A stretch of DNA of 24,222 bases, taken from assembly GCA_050734185.1 (NCBI GenBank), contig JBOHUE010000001.1, positions 1-24,222 on the forward strand, in the 5' to 3' direction. Origin of the DNA: JAFALX01 sp050734185 (GTDB lineage Bacteria > Chloroflexota > Dormibacteria > Aeolococcales > Aeolococcaceae). The notes under the pieces were generated by a model. That model was not told the origin of the DNA. It saw nothing but the letters and a program-made list of their open reading frames with translations, and made no database searches. The translations under genes were made by a program, and so were the position numbers. The stretch's first letter is position 1. Every line of letters starts with the position of its first letter. Below are positions 14,255-21,514 of the stretch, in pieces.

Positions 14255-15286
14255 ATGCCAGCCCATCACGTCAACGCTCGAATCCTGGCGCTGATCGCCC
14301 TCCTCGCGGGCAGCGCGGTCGCGTGTGGCACGACCGCGGCGACGAAGTCGCCGACGCCGAAGCCGGGGGTCACGCCCTCGCCGACGGCTGCTCCCGCGAC
14401 GCCGGCGCCGACGCCGGGGCCGCCGCCGCTGAGCACCCCGTGGGTGGTGCAGGTCGAGAACCTGAACGATGCGCGGCCTCAGTCAGGTTTGAGTACGGCG
14501 GACATCGTCTACGAGTACGAGACCGAGGGTGGCATCAGCCGGTTCAGCGCACTCTTCCTGCAGCCGCCGACCGCCACCGTCGGCCCGGTGCGCAGCGCCC
14601 GGCTGGCCACGATCCGCATCGTGAACGTGTACGACGCGACGCTGGTGTACTCCGGCGCCAGCACGTATGTGATCGCGACGATGATCGACTCCGGCGTCCG
14701 TCAGTACGACGAGGGCTCGTCCGCTGGTGCCCTCTACCGCATCAGCTCACGGGCGGCCCCGCACAACCTGTACACCGATGGCGCGCATTTCGCTCCGCTC
14801 GCGCAGCGAGTCGGCTCGAAGCCGGTGAGCTATCAGCTCTGGAACCGTGTCTCGCAACTGAGCGAACCACCGGGCGGCAGCCCGATGCCGAAGTTCACCG
14901 TGCCGGTGTCCGACTCGGAGACGCCGACGTACTCCTACGACTCGGCCACGGGTGGTTACCAACGGACCGAGCCGGACACCGGCGTGCTGACCGACGCCGA
15001 CACGCAGGCTCCCTGGGAGCCGAAATCGATCCTGGTGCTCCCGGTCGCGGTGACGCTCGGGCCCGAGATCGAGAACCCACCCGACTCGTACGGGCTCGAC
15101 TTCGCTCTCGTGTCCGGCGGGCAGGGGCAGCTCCTGGTGGGTGGCCAGCTGTTTCCCGTCACCTTCGCGCAGGGCGGCTCGGGGCCGCCGCAGCTGAAGC
15201 TCGCCAGCGGGGCGCCGGCGCCGGTGGCGCCGGGTCAGGTGCTGATCGAGCTGGTCAAGACCGGGCGCGGCATCCAGCCCGGCTGA
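14255..15286 (+). CDS. DUF3048 (YerB-like) lipoprotein, copy 1
   Basis: Predicted exported lipoprotein of 343 residues from ATG 14255. A hydrophobic signal (ARILALIALLAGSAVAC) ends in a lipobox-like AVAC with C24 as lipid anchor. A Thr/Pro-rich linker follows (about 31-62), then the DUF3048 N domain with VQVENLNDARPQSG, DIVYEYETEGGISRF and GPVRSAR, and the C-terminal domain with AAPHNLYTDG, YSYDSATGGYQRT, ILVLPVAVT, GQLLVGGQLFPV and GQVLIELVKTG. Function of the family is unknown; the protein should sit on the outer face of the cytoplasmic membrane. The gene is followed 67 bases later by a close paralogue. TACATT at 14225-14230 may be its -10. Frame is open far upstream, but only this ATG gives a signal peptide. 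Confidence 0.92.
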   Translation: MPAHHVNARILALIALLAGSAVACGTTAATKSPTPKPGVTPSPTAAPATPAPTPGPPPLSTPWVVQVENLNDARPQSGLSTADIVYEYETEGGISRFSALFLQPPTATVGPVRSARLATIRIVNVYDATLVYSGASTYVIATMIDSGVRQYDEGSSAGALYRISSRAAPHNLYTDGAHFAPLAQRVGSKPVSYQLWNRVSQLSEPPGGSPMPKFTVPVSDSETPTYSYDSATGGYQRTEPDTGVLTDADTQAPWEPKSILVLPVAVTLGPEIENPPDSYGLDFALVSGGQGQLLVGGQLFPVTFAQGGSGPPQLKLASGAPAPVAPGQVLIELVKTGRGIQPG

Positions 15287-15302
15287 GCCTCCGCGCGGGC
15301 TC
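15285..15302 (+). terminator. Hairpin after the first DUF3048 gene
   Basis: GAGCC (15285-15289) and GGCTC (15298-15302) can pair around an eight-base loop, starting in the stop codon. No T-run follows, so it may only partly separate the two paralogues. Confidence 0.25.
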
Positions 15303-15336
15303 CGAGCGCACTCGCTGTCCAACGGTGCACGTCCGT

Positions 15337-15342
15337 TACCCT
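15337..15342 (+). promoter_or_regulatory. Possible -10 box of the second DUF3048 gene
   Basis: TACCCT lies 11 bases before ATG 15354, which would give an mRNA leader of only about five bases. No -35 box or Shine-Dalgarno is evident in the 67-base gap. Confidence 0.3.
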
Positions 15343-15353
15343 GCCCCGAGCCC

Positions 15354-16355
15354 ATGAGAACGACACACCGAAACGTTCGTCTGTTTGCTGTCGCCGCACT
15401 GTGTGCCGTCGTCGGTGTTGCATGCGGTGGGACCGCGTCATCCGGCGTACAGCAGAGCAGCGTGGCCAAGCCGACGCCGACCCCGGTGCCGCCGCTCGCA
15501 GCGCCGTGGATGGTTCAGGTCGAGAACCTGAACGACGCGCGACCGCAGGCGGGGCTCGGCGCCGCGGACATCGTCTACGAGTACGAGACCGAGGGCGGCA
15601 TCAGCCGTTTCACCGCCGTGTATTTCGGGACGCCGTCACCAGCGATCGGCCCGGTGCGCAGCGCGCGACTGGTGTCGATCAAGCTCCTCGACACGTACAA
15701 GGGCACCTTGCTGTACTCGGGCGGCAGCGATTACGTCGAGCAGCAGCTCAGCAGCGACAGCGGTGCGCGGAAGTACAACGAGACGAGCGCGGCGGGCGCG
15801 CTCTTCCGCGACAACAACAAGGCGGCGCCCCACAACCTGTTCACTGACGGCTCGCATCTGGCGCCGCTCCAGACGAAGGTGGGTGCGCAGACGGTGCCCT
15901 ACCAGCTGTGGACGCGGACACCGGTGGCGGCGCTGCCGAAGGGCGGCACGCCCGCCGCGAAGTTCTCGGTGCCCGTGTCGGATTCCGAAGCGCCGACCTA
16001 CGCGTACGACCCGGCCACCGGAGGCTATCAGCGCACCGAGTCGGATACCGGGGTGCTCAACGACAACGACACCCAGCAGCCGTGGGAGGCCAAGAACATC
16101 CTCGTGCTCCCGGTGGCCGTGACCATGGGACCCGAGGTCGAGGACTCGTCCGGCGCGCACGGGCTCGATTTCGCGATTGCGGCGAGCGGGCCGGGGCAGC
16201 TGCTGGTCGGCGGCCAGCTGTTCCCCATCACGTTCAACCAGGGCGCTTCGGGGCCTCCGCAGCTGACGCTCGCCGGCGGGGCGCCGGCGCCGGTGGCACC
16301 GGGCCAGGTGCTGATCGAGCTCGTCAAGACCGGACTCGCGATCCAGCCCGTCTGA
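15354..16355 (+). CDS. DUF3048 (YerB-like) lipoprotein, copy 2
   Basis: 333-residue paralogue of the preceding gene, aligned over its whole mature part: VQVENLNDARPQAG, DIVYEYETEGGISRF, GPVRSAR, AAPHNLFTDGSHLAPL, YAYDPATGGYQRT, ILVLPVAVT, GQLLVGGQLFPI and GQVLIELVKTG. The signal peptide is different (MRTTHRNVRLFAVAALCAVV) but again ends in a lipobox, GVAC, with the lipid cysteine at residue 24. The Thr/Pro linker is much shorter. Predicted to be anchored on the outside of the cytoplasmic membrane; biochemical role unknown. It has its own candidate -10 box, so the copies may be separately controlled. Convergent with the CHAP hydrolase gene, which ends 23 bases away across a strong hairpin. Confidence 0.92.
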   Translation: MRTTHRNVRLFAVAALCAVVGVACGGTASSGVQQSSVAKPTPTPVPPLAAPWMVQVENLNDARPQAGLGAADIVYEYETEGGISRFTAVYFGTPSPAIGPVRSARLVSIKLLDTYKGTLLYSGGSDYVEQQLSSDSGARKYNETSAAGALFRDNNKAAPHNLFTDGSHLAPLQTKVGAQTVPYQLWTRTPVAALPKGGTPAAKFSVPVSDSEAPTYAYDPATGGYQRTESDTGVLNDNDTQQPWEAKNILVLPVAVTMGPEVEDSSGAHGLDFAIAASGPGQLLVGGQLFPITFNQGASGPPQLTLAGGAPAPVAPGQVLIELVKTGLAIQPV

Positions 16356-16360
16356 CCGAT

Positions 16361-16379
16361 GAGGGCGCGACGCGCCCTC
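16361..16379. terminator. Strong GC hairpin between convergent DUF3048 and CHAP genes
   Basis: GAGGGCGCG (16361-16369) and CGCGCCCTC (16371-16379) form a near-perfect inverted repeat, effectively an eight-pair stem with a three-base loop. It can fold in RNA of either strand and ends inside the CHAP stop codon. No T-run on either side, common in GC-rich genomes. Confidence 0.55.
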
Positions 16380-17463
16380 AGTAGATGAACGCTTCGACGC
16401 CGGCGAGCGATGGGATGTAGCGCCGGTCGACGACGCCGAGCCCATACATGTTCGCCTCGTCGACGGTGAAGCTGTACGGCCCGTTCACGGTGTCCACGTA
16501 GGCCACGTGACCCAGCTGGCTGTAGGCGCCACCGCGCGCGAAGACGACGAGTGCGCCGACCGCCGGCTGCATCCCCTCGGACATCCCCTGCGCGGCCGCG
16601 GTTCCGGCCCACTGCCACGCGTCGCCGTTCCATGAGACGTCGCGCAGCGACGCGACATACCACGTGCACTGCCCCCAGGGAAAGTCATCGGCGCGAGCAC
16701 CGTTTGCGAACGGCGGGATCGCTCCATTGAGGATGTGGGCTGACCCGGCGGCGGCCGCCGCGCGGGCCGCAGCCTGTGCGGCACGCACCTGGGTGATCTT
16801 GCCCTCGACGCCCTGCAGCTGGCCGGCGAGAGACGCCGCCTGTCCGCTGAATGCCGCGGCCTCGGTCCGCAGCTCCTGCTGCAACGCCGCCTGCTGCGCC
16901 GCGAGCGCCTGCAGGTTCGCCACGGCCTGCGCCGCCTGCTGGTACTCGACCTGTTGCTGCGCCTGCAACGCCACGAGCTGCTGCTCGCGGGACTGGACAT
17001 CGCCGACCAGGGACTTCATGCGGTCGCTGACCTGGGCGACACTCGTGATCGTCGCCATCGTGTCCGCGAAGCTCTTGCTGTCGACGATGGCGCGGGTCAC
17101 CGACCCGTCGGCGCGGATGCGATACAGCGTCACGACGATGTCGGCGAGCTGCTGTTTGTCGCTGGCCAGCTGTGCCTGCGTCGCCACGAGCGATTCGGTC
17201 GTGGCGGCGAGCCGGGCATTCGCGTCGTCGAGCTGATGCTGCGCGATCGCGGCCTGTGCCTGCGTCTGGGCCAGCTGCTGCGCCACCGCCACCGCCTGCT
17301 GTGTCGCGGCCGAACTGCCCTGCTGCGCCGCGCCGATCTGCTCCGTCAGCGTGCCGGCCGTGCCCTGGAGTGCGCTGATCTGGTCGTCGAAACCGTCAGC
17401 GCTGGACGATTGCTGTCCGAGGGGCGACAGGACGGCGGTGATGGCCACCGCCACGGCGGCCAC
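16378..17463 (-). CDS. Secreted coiled-coil CHAP-domain peptidoglycan hydrolase (PcsB-like)
   Basis: 361 residues from GTG 17463. A hydrophobic export signal (AAVAVAITAVLSPLG) is followed by a Gln/Ala-rich coiled coil (about 25-240) with an internal TLYRIRADGSVTRAIVDSKS segment typical of PcsB/EnvC-type regulators. Residues 255-361 are a CHAP amidase/endopeptidase domain: catalytic C266 in WGQCTWYVA, H319 in QLGHVAYVD and the acidic/Asn region DEANMYG (335-341). It probably cleaves peptidoglycan during division, with the coiled coil controlling access, as known for PcsB with FtsEX. The annotated start leaves no basic n-region; in-frame codons upstream encode SRFGRF, which would supply one, but no ATG, GTG or TTG lies close enough, so the start is doubtful. 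Confidence 0.9.
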   Translation of the reverse strand: MAAVAVAITAVLSPLGQQSSSADGFDDQISALQGTAGTLTEQIGAAQQGSSAATQQAVAVAQQLAQTQAQAAIAQHQLDDANARLAATTESLVATQAQLASDKQQLADIVVTLYRIRADGSVTRAIVDSKSFADTMATITSVAQVSDRMKSLVGDVQSREQQLVALQAQQQVEYQQAAQAVANLQALAAQQAALQQELRTEAAAFSGQAASLAGQLQGVEGKITQVRAAQAAARAAAAAGSAHILNGAIPPFANGARADDFPWGQCTWYVASLRDVSWNGDAWQWAGTAAAQGMSEGMQPAVGALVVFARGGAYSQLGHVAYVDTVNGPYSFTVDEANMYGLGVVDRRYIPSLAGVEAFIY

Positions 17464-17535
17464 AAACCGGCCGAATCGAGAAACCAGGATCCAGTGCCCC
17501 CGTGGTGAGACGTTTGGAAAGTTGAAGGCAGGCTG

Positions 17536-17564
17536 AAGGTACCACCGGTGTGTGCGACGGTCAA
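17536..17564 (-). promoter_or_regulatory. Candidate promoter of the CHAP hydrolase gene
   Basis: On the minus strand TTGACC (17559-17564) and TACCTT (17536-17541) are 17 bases apart, a good sigma-70-like arrangement. The RNA would start near 17529, about 66 bases before GTG 17463. Confidence 0.5.
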
Positions 17565-17603
17565 CGAGTGGAACGTCGCCGTGTCGTTACCGGGGCGGCG
17601 CGT

Positions 17604-17609
17604 TAGATT
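17604..17609 (+). promoter_or_regulatory. -10 box of acetate kinase, placed for a leaderless mRNA
   Basis: TAGATT ends seven bases before GTG 17617, putting the transcription start at the start codon. No clear -35 box 17 bases upstream. This supports the GTG 17617 start, which also gives the family's N-terminus. Confidence 0.45.
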
Positions 17610-17616
17610 GCAGCGG

Positions 17617-18723
17617 GTGCGCATCCTCGTCGTGAACGTGGGGTCGAGCAGCCTGAAGCTGTCCGTCATCGATGACGGCGACCGGCTCGTCTGCAACGAA
17701 GACATCGACGGCGCCGACGGCGCGGACACCGATGCGGCGATTCGCCGGCTCATCGCTACTCACGGACCGGTCGACGCCGTCGGACACCGCATCGTGCACG
17801 GCGGCCGGGATTTCACCGGCCCGGTGCTGCTGGACCGCGAGAACCTGGCGCGCATCCGCGCGCTGACCGATCTGGCGCCGCTGCACCAGCCGAAGTCACT
17901 GTACGGCGTCGATGTCGTCGCCCGCGCGCTCCCTGACATCGCGGCCGTCGCCTGTTTCGACACGGCTTTCCACGCGCATATGCCGGATGCGGCCGCGACG
18001 TACGCGCTGCCCGCCGAGTGGCGCACGCGATGGGCGGTTCGTCGGTACGGGTTCCACGGTCTCTCTCATGCGTGGGCGAGCACGCGCGTTGCATCGCTCT
18101 TGCACACGCCACGTGAGGAACTTCGCATCGTCACCTGTCATCTCGGAGCCGGTGCATCGCTGTGTGCCGTGCTTCACGGCCGGTCGGTGGACACCACCAT
18201 GGGATTCACGCCGCTCGACGGGCTGGTGATGGCGACGCGCTCCGGGAGCGTCGATCCAGGGCTCGTGCTGTGGCTGCAGGAGCACGAGCATCTGTCGGCG
18301 CACGAGCTGAGCGAGACGCTCGAGGAGCGCTCCGGCATCCTCGGGCTCGGGGGCACCGCCGACATGCGCGAGCTCGTCGAGCGCGCGAGCAGAGGCGACG
18401 AGTCGGCCGCGCTCGCGCTCGACGTCTACGTGCACCGCCTGCGCGCGGGGATCGCCGCGATGGCCGCCGCGATGCAGGGCGTCGACGTCCTCGTGTTCAC
18501 CGGTGGGGTGGGTGAGGGGTCGGCAGGGGTGCGCGGCCGGGCATGCGCCGGACTCGCGTTTCTCGGTGTGCGGCTCGACGACGCGCGCGACCACGGCGCG
18601 CACGCCGACCTCGACATCGGCGCCAACGGTGCGGCGGTGCGCACCTTCGTCATCACGGCACGCGAGGACCTCGAGATCGCAGCGCAGGTGCGCAGCGTGC
18701 TCGCCGCGATCAGCTCGCGCTGA
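17617..18723 (+). CDS. ackA: Acetate kinase (short form)
   Basis: Cytosolic kinase interconverting acetate plus ATP and acetyl phosphate; 368 residues, about 30 shorter than the E. coli enzyme. Seen: first phosphate motif VVNVGSSSLK (5-14, N7), substrate arginine R58 in GHRIVHGG, catalytic D115 in FDTAFH, RYGFHGLSH (143-151), HLGAGASLCAV (175-185), R208 in ATRSGSVDPG, second phosphate motif FTGGVGE (294-300) and E350 near the C-terminus in TAREDLEIA. All expected catalytic residues are present. Propionate or butyrate kinase is a less likely alternative. Neither phosphotransacetylase nor phosphoketolase is adjacent, so the acetyl-phosphate source is elsewhere. Its 3' end overlaps that of the convergent Sco gene by 14 bases. 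Confidence 0.93.
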   Translation: MRILVVNVGSSSLKLSVIDDGDRLVCNEDIDGADGADTDAAIRRLIATHGPVDAVGHRIVHGGRDFTGPVLLDRENLARIRALTDLAPLHQPKSLYGVDVVARALPDIAAVACFDTAFHAHMPDAAATYALPAEWRTRWAVRRYGFHGLSHAWASTRVASLLHTPREELRIVTCHLGAGASLCAVLHGRSVDTTMGFTPLDGLVMATRSGSVDPGLVLWLQEHEHLSAHELSETLEERSGILGLGGTADMRELVERASRGDESAALALDVYVHRLRAGIAAMAAAMQGVDVLVFTGGVGEGSAGVRGRACAGLAFLGVRLDDARDHGAHADLDIGANGAAVRTFVITAREDLEIAAQVRSVLAAISSR

Positions 18724-19339
18724 ACCCCTGCGTTGCGAGCCGAGTCAGATCGTGCGCGATATTGGCCGTCGGCATGCCCTGGAAGAACGCGACGTGCGCG
18801 AGGTTGTCCGGTGTGTACGCGATGATCTGCGCCGAGTGGTCGACGTAGTACGTCGAGCCCGGCGTCGCCGGCTCCGGCGACGCGATGGTGACCTGCGCCG
18901 CCGCCTGCGCCAGGTCGACCTGCGCCTTGGTGCCGGTGAGACCGACGAAAGTCGGGTTGAACTGGCTCAGGTACGGACCGAGCACCGCCGAGGTGTCGCG
19001 TGCCGGATCGGTGGTGATGAACAGGACGACGACCTTGTTGCGTGCCGAATCCGGCATCTGCTTCAGCGCGATCGCGAGCATTGTCATGTCCTCGGGACAG
19101 ACGTCGGGGCAATGCGTGTAGCCGAAGTACACGAGCGCCACCTTGCCCGCGGTCTTCTGCTGGAGATCGTATGGCTGCCCCTGCTGATCGGTCAGCGTGA
19201 ATTCGGGCTTGGCCAGCGCGTGCTGCAGCACCCCACCCGTCCAGTAGTAGCCGGCCGGCGAGCTCGACGACGTGGCCCCGCCACAGGCGGCGAGCAACGC
19301 CGTGGCGAGCGTCAGGAGTGCAAGGAGACGTCGTGTCAT
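18710..19339 (-). CDS. Sco1/SenC/PrrC family lipoprotein
   Basis: Thioredoxin-fold protein of 209 residues from ATG 19339, anchored outside the membrane by a lipoprotein signal (RRLLALLTLATALLAAC, lipobox LAAC, C19). The copper/redox motif C77-PDV-C81-P in YTHCPDVCPED and the distal ligand H168 in YYVDHSA are intact, so Cu binding for assembly of the CuA centre of cytochrome oxidase is the expected role; a disulfide-reductase role is possible. No oxidase genes are in the window. Its ATG overlaps the stop of the upstream UPF0104 gene (ATGA), so they are coupled. Convergent with ackA, sharing 14 bases. Confidence 0.92.
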   Translation of the reverse strand: MTRRLLALLTLATALLAACGGATSSSSPAGYYWTGGVLQHALAKPEFTLTDQQGQPYDLQQKTAGKVALVYFGYTHCPDVCPEDMTMLAIALKQMPDSARNKVVVLFITTDPARDTSAVLGPYLSQFNPTFVGLTGTKAQVDLAQAAAQVTIASPEPATPGSTYYVDHSAQIIAYTPDNLAHVAFFQGMPTANIAHDLTRLATQGFSAS

Positions 19340-20397
19340 GCGGATGCGATCGCCGGCTGCGTGGGCTGCTCCGAGCGGACCGGCAGTGTTCCCAGGCCGC
19401 TGATGTGGAGCGTGCGCCGTGCAACAGCATAGGCCACGAAGCCGACGCCGGTCGCGATGCCCTGGCTGGAGAGGCGCTGCAGCACGGCGATCGCTGCCGC
19501 CACGCCCGGGTTGATGCCAAGGCTGACCAGAAGCCCGATGATGCTGCCCTCGTAGGCGCCGATGCCGCCTGGGATCAGGCTGAGGAGGCCGGCCACGCTG
19601 GACACCGCGAAAACGAGGGCGGCGTTCTGCCAGCTGAGCTGACCGGGCGCGACCGCCTGCGCCACCAACCACAGCGTGCTGATCATCGCCGCCGCCTGCA
19701 GCGCGCTCAACCACGACCAGCCGAGAGTCCCCGGCTTGCGCATGAGCAGCGTCAGGTCGTTGTGTACCTCGTCGACCTGATGCAGCACGCGCTTGAGCAG
19801 TGGTGTTCGGGCCACAGCGAGCCGCAGCCAGCGGTACAGCGGGCACCACGTCATGCCGGCGAGCACGCCGACGATGAAGACGAGCACCACAACGATGCCG
19901 CCCCACGCATGCGGGATCGCGAGCAGCCCGGGGATCGCGAACAGCAACAGCACGAACATGTAGAGGAGCTCCTGCACTGTCTCGGCCGCAACGGCGGCGC
20001 CGAACTCCGCCTTCGCCGCCTCGGCGACGAACATCGCGCGCGTCAGCTCGCCGAGAGGGAGCAACGAGGTTGCCTGGCCCGCAACAGTGAGCAGCACGGT
20101 GTCTCGCAGACGCAGCCGGACGCCCACGTCGACCAGCAGGAAATGCCAGCGGATTCCCTGGACGACGTAATAGCCGATGGACACGGCGAGGATCGCGGGC
20201 AGCAGCAGCACGTTGAATCGCTGCACCGCCAGCCCGAAGCTGCGCGGGTCGATGGCGAGCACCAGGGCCGCAATTGCGGCGACCCCGATCGCCGGGGGAA
20301 TCACCGAGCGCAGGCAGTGCAGGTCGCTGAGGCGGCCCACGCGGAACGTGCGCCGGTAGCGGCTGTGACGCAGGTGACCGACTGCGGTGGTGTTCAC
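19336..20397 (-). CDS. UPF0104/LPG synthase TM-like integral membrane protein
   Basis: Polytopic membrane protein of 353 residues from GTG 20397, with about eight hydrophobic segments. The pattern fits the lysylphosphatidylglycerol synthase transmembrane family (PF03706/UPF0104): GYYVVQGIRWHFLL early, GELTRAMFVAEAAKAEFG, and the hallmark SLIPGGIGAYEGSIIGLL near the C-terminal third. The soluble aminoacyltransferase domain of MprF is absent, so it is probably a flippase or lipid/glycolipid transport protein rather than an LPG synthase. The start is tentative: no ATG is in frame nearby and no Shine-Dalgarno is clear; the first roughly 30 residues are basic and would face the cytoplasm. Coupled to the Sco gene by a four-base overlap; the functional link is unclear. 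Confidence 0.85.
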   Translation of the reverse strand: MNTTAVGHLRHSRYRRTFRVGRLSDLHCLRSVIPPAIGVAAIAALVLAIDPRSFGLAVQRFNVLLLPAILAVSIGYYVVQGIRWHFLLVDVGVRLRLRDTVLLTVAGQATSLLPLGELTRAMFVAEAAKAEFGAAVAAETVQELLYMFVLLLFAIPGLLAIPHAWGGIVVVLVFIVGVLAGMTWCPLYRWLRLAVARTPLLKRVLHQVDEVHNDLTLLMRKPGTLGWSWLSALQAAAMISTLWLVAQAVAPGQLSWQNAALVFAVSSVAGLLSLIPGGIGAYEGSIIGLLVSLGINPGVAAAIAVLQRLSSQGIATGVGFVAYAVARRTLHISGLGTLPVRSEQPTQPAIASA

Positions 20398-20495
20398 GAC
20401 AGCGCGATGCTCGCCGCGGCGGCGCAGGGTGCCATCTCCGTCTGAGTATGACGCCGCACTTGGGCGTGGCCGTCGGGCGCCGCACGGCTGTCATA

Positions 20496-20501
20496 CAGAA
20501 T
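20496..20501 (+). promoter_or_regulatory. Possible -10 box of mogA
   Basis: CAGAAT, part of CATACAGAAT, ends six bases before GTG 20508, the spacing expected for a leaderless mRNA. No -35 box seen. Confidence 0.3.
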
Positions 20502-20507
20502 GGCTCC

Positions 20508-21029
20508 GTGACCGAGGCGCCCCTCCCGCGTGTCGCGGTGATCACCGTCAGCGACACCGCGGCGGCCGGAGGTCGCGAGGACAGCGCGGGCGACCTGGTG
20601 GCGGCGCGCATGGCGGCACTGCCGGGCGAGGTGGTGAGCCGGGCTGTTGTGGCCGACAGCGTGGAGGACATCCAGGCCGCGGTCCGCGGCGCGCTCGACG
20701 TCGCCGACTGCGTCGTGCTCACCGGCGGCACCGGCCTTGGGCCGCGCGACGTCACCCCGCAGGCCGTGGTGCCGTTGCTCGACTACGCGGTGCCGGGCAT
20801 GGCCGAGGCGATGCGGGCGCGCGGGCTGCGGCACACCCCGCATGCGATGCTCTCGCGACAGGTCGCCGGCGTCGTCCGCGGGCGGCTGCTGCTCGCGCTT
20901 CCGGGCAGCGCACGGGCCGTCGCCGAGTGCCTCGACGCCGTCCAGCCCGCGCTACCGCACGCGCTGGCGTTGCTGCGCGGCGAGACCGCGCACGCGCCTC
21001 AGCCGCCGGGCGGATCCGTCCCCGGTTGA
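20508..21029 (+). CDS. mogA: MogA/MoaB-family molybdopterin adenylyltransferase
   Basis: Cytosolic enzyme of molybdenum cofactor synthesis, expected to adenylylate molybdopterin before MoeA inserts molybdate; 173 residues from GTG 20508. Seen: VAVITVSDTAAAGGREDSAG (9-28), the molybdopterin-binding TGGTGLGPRDVTPQA (72-86), VPGMAEAMR (95-103), AMLSRQVAGV (113-122) and LPGSARAV (131-138). ATG 20448 upstream is also in frame and would add 20 residues that lack family features, so GTG 20508 is preferred. It converges on moaC, the coding ends overlapping by 31 bases, and faces the rest of the pathway on the other strand. MogA versus MoaB cannot be separated by sequence alone. Confidence 0.92.
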   Translation: MTEAPLPRVAVITVSDTAAAGGREDSAGDLVAARMAALPGEVVSRAVVADSVEDIQAAVRGALDVADCVVLTGGTGLGPRDVTPQAVVPLLDYAVPGMAEAMRARGLRHTPHAMLSRQVAGVVRGRLLLALPGSARAVAECLDAVQPALPHALALLRGETAHAPQPPGGSVPG

Positions 21030-21514
21030 TCCAGAGGACGCCGCAGGCTGCCGCTGCGGCCACCGTCCTTGGTCAGAAGCCGGATGCTGTCGATGGTCGC
21101 CCAGCGGTCAACCGCCTTGATCATGTCGATCACCGTCAGCGCCGCGACGGCGACGGCAGTCAGCGCCTCCATCTCGACACCCGTTGGACCTTCCACGCGC
21201 GCCGACGCCTCGATCATCACCGCAGGCACGATGCGGTCCAGCCCGATCTCGACGTCCACGTGGCGCAGTGGCAGCGGGTGACACAGCGGGATGAGCTCCG
21301 CGGTTCGCTTGGCGGCCATGATGCCCGCGAGCCGCGCGGTTTCGATCACGCTGCCCTTCGCCAGGGAGTTGGTCGCGATCAGCTCGAGCGCCTCGTCGCT
21401 GCAGCGAACCATTCCCGCAGCGCGAGCGGTGCGCAGCGTTGCCGGTTTGCCCGACACGTCGACCATTCGCGCCTGCCCGGAGTCGGCGACGTGGGTGAGC
21501 TCGGCGTCACTCAT
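20999..21514 (-). CDS. moaC: Cyclic pyranopterin monophosphate synthase
   Basis: Second step of molybdenum cofactor synthesis: converts the MoaA product (3',8-cyclo-GTP) to cyclic pyranopterin monophosphate. 171 residues, near the family norm. Seen: ARMVDVSGK (15-23), GSVIETARLAGIMAAKRT (54-71), LIPLCHPLPL (74-83), EGPTGVEMEALTAV (108-121), DMIKAVDR (130-137) with the catalytic lysine K133, and LLTKDGGRSG (146-155). The ATG overlaps the stop of moaX (ATGA), so it is the last gene of the coupled minus-strand moe/moa operon. Its last codons overlap mogA on the opposite strand. Confidence 0.96.
   Translation of the reverse strand: MSDAELTHVADSGQARMVDVSGKPATLRTARAAGMVRCSDEALELIATNSLAKGSVIETARLAGIMAAKRTAELIPLCHPLPLRHVDVEIGLDRIVPAVMIEASARVEGPTGVEMEALTAVAVAALTVIDMIKAVDRWATIDSIRLLTKDGGRSGSLRRPLDQPGTDPPGG

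Noticed and set aside
14747..15469. Minus-strand frame opposite the first DUF3048 gene
   Set aside because: Antisense to a clearly conserved lipoprotein pair; it has no recognisable motifs and spans the intergenic gap.
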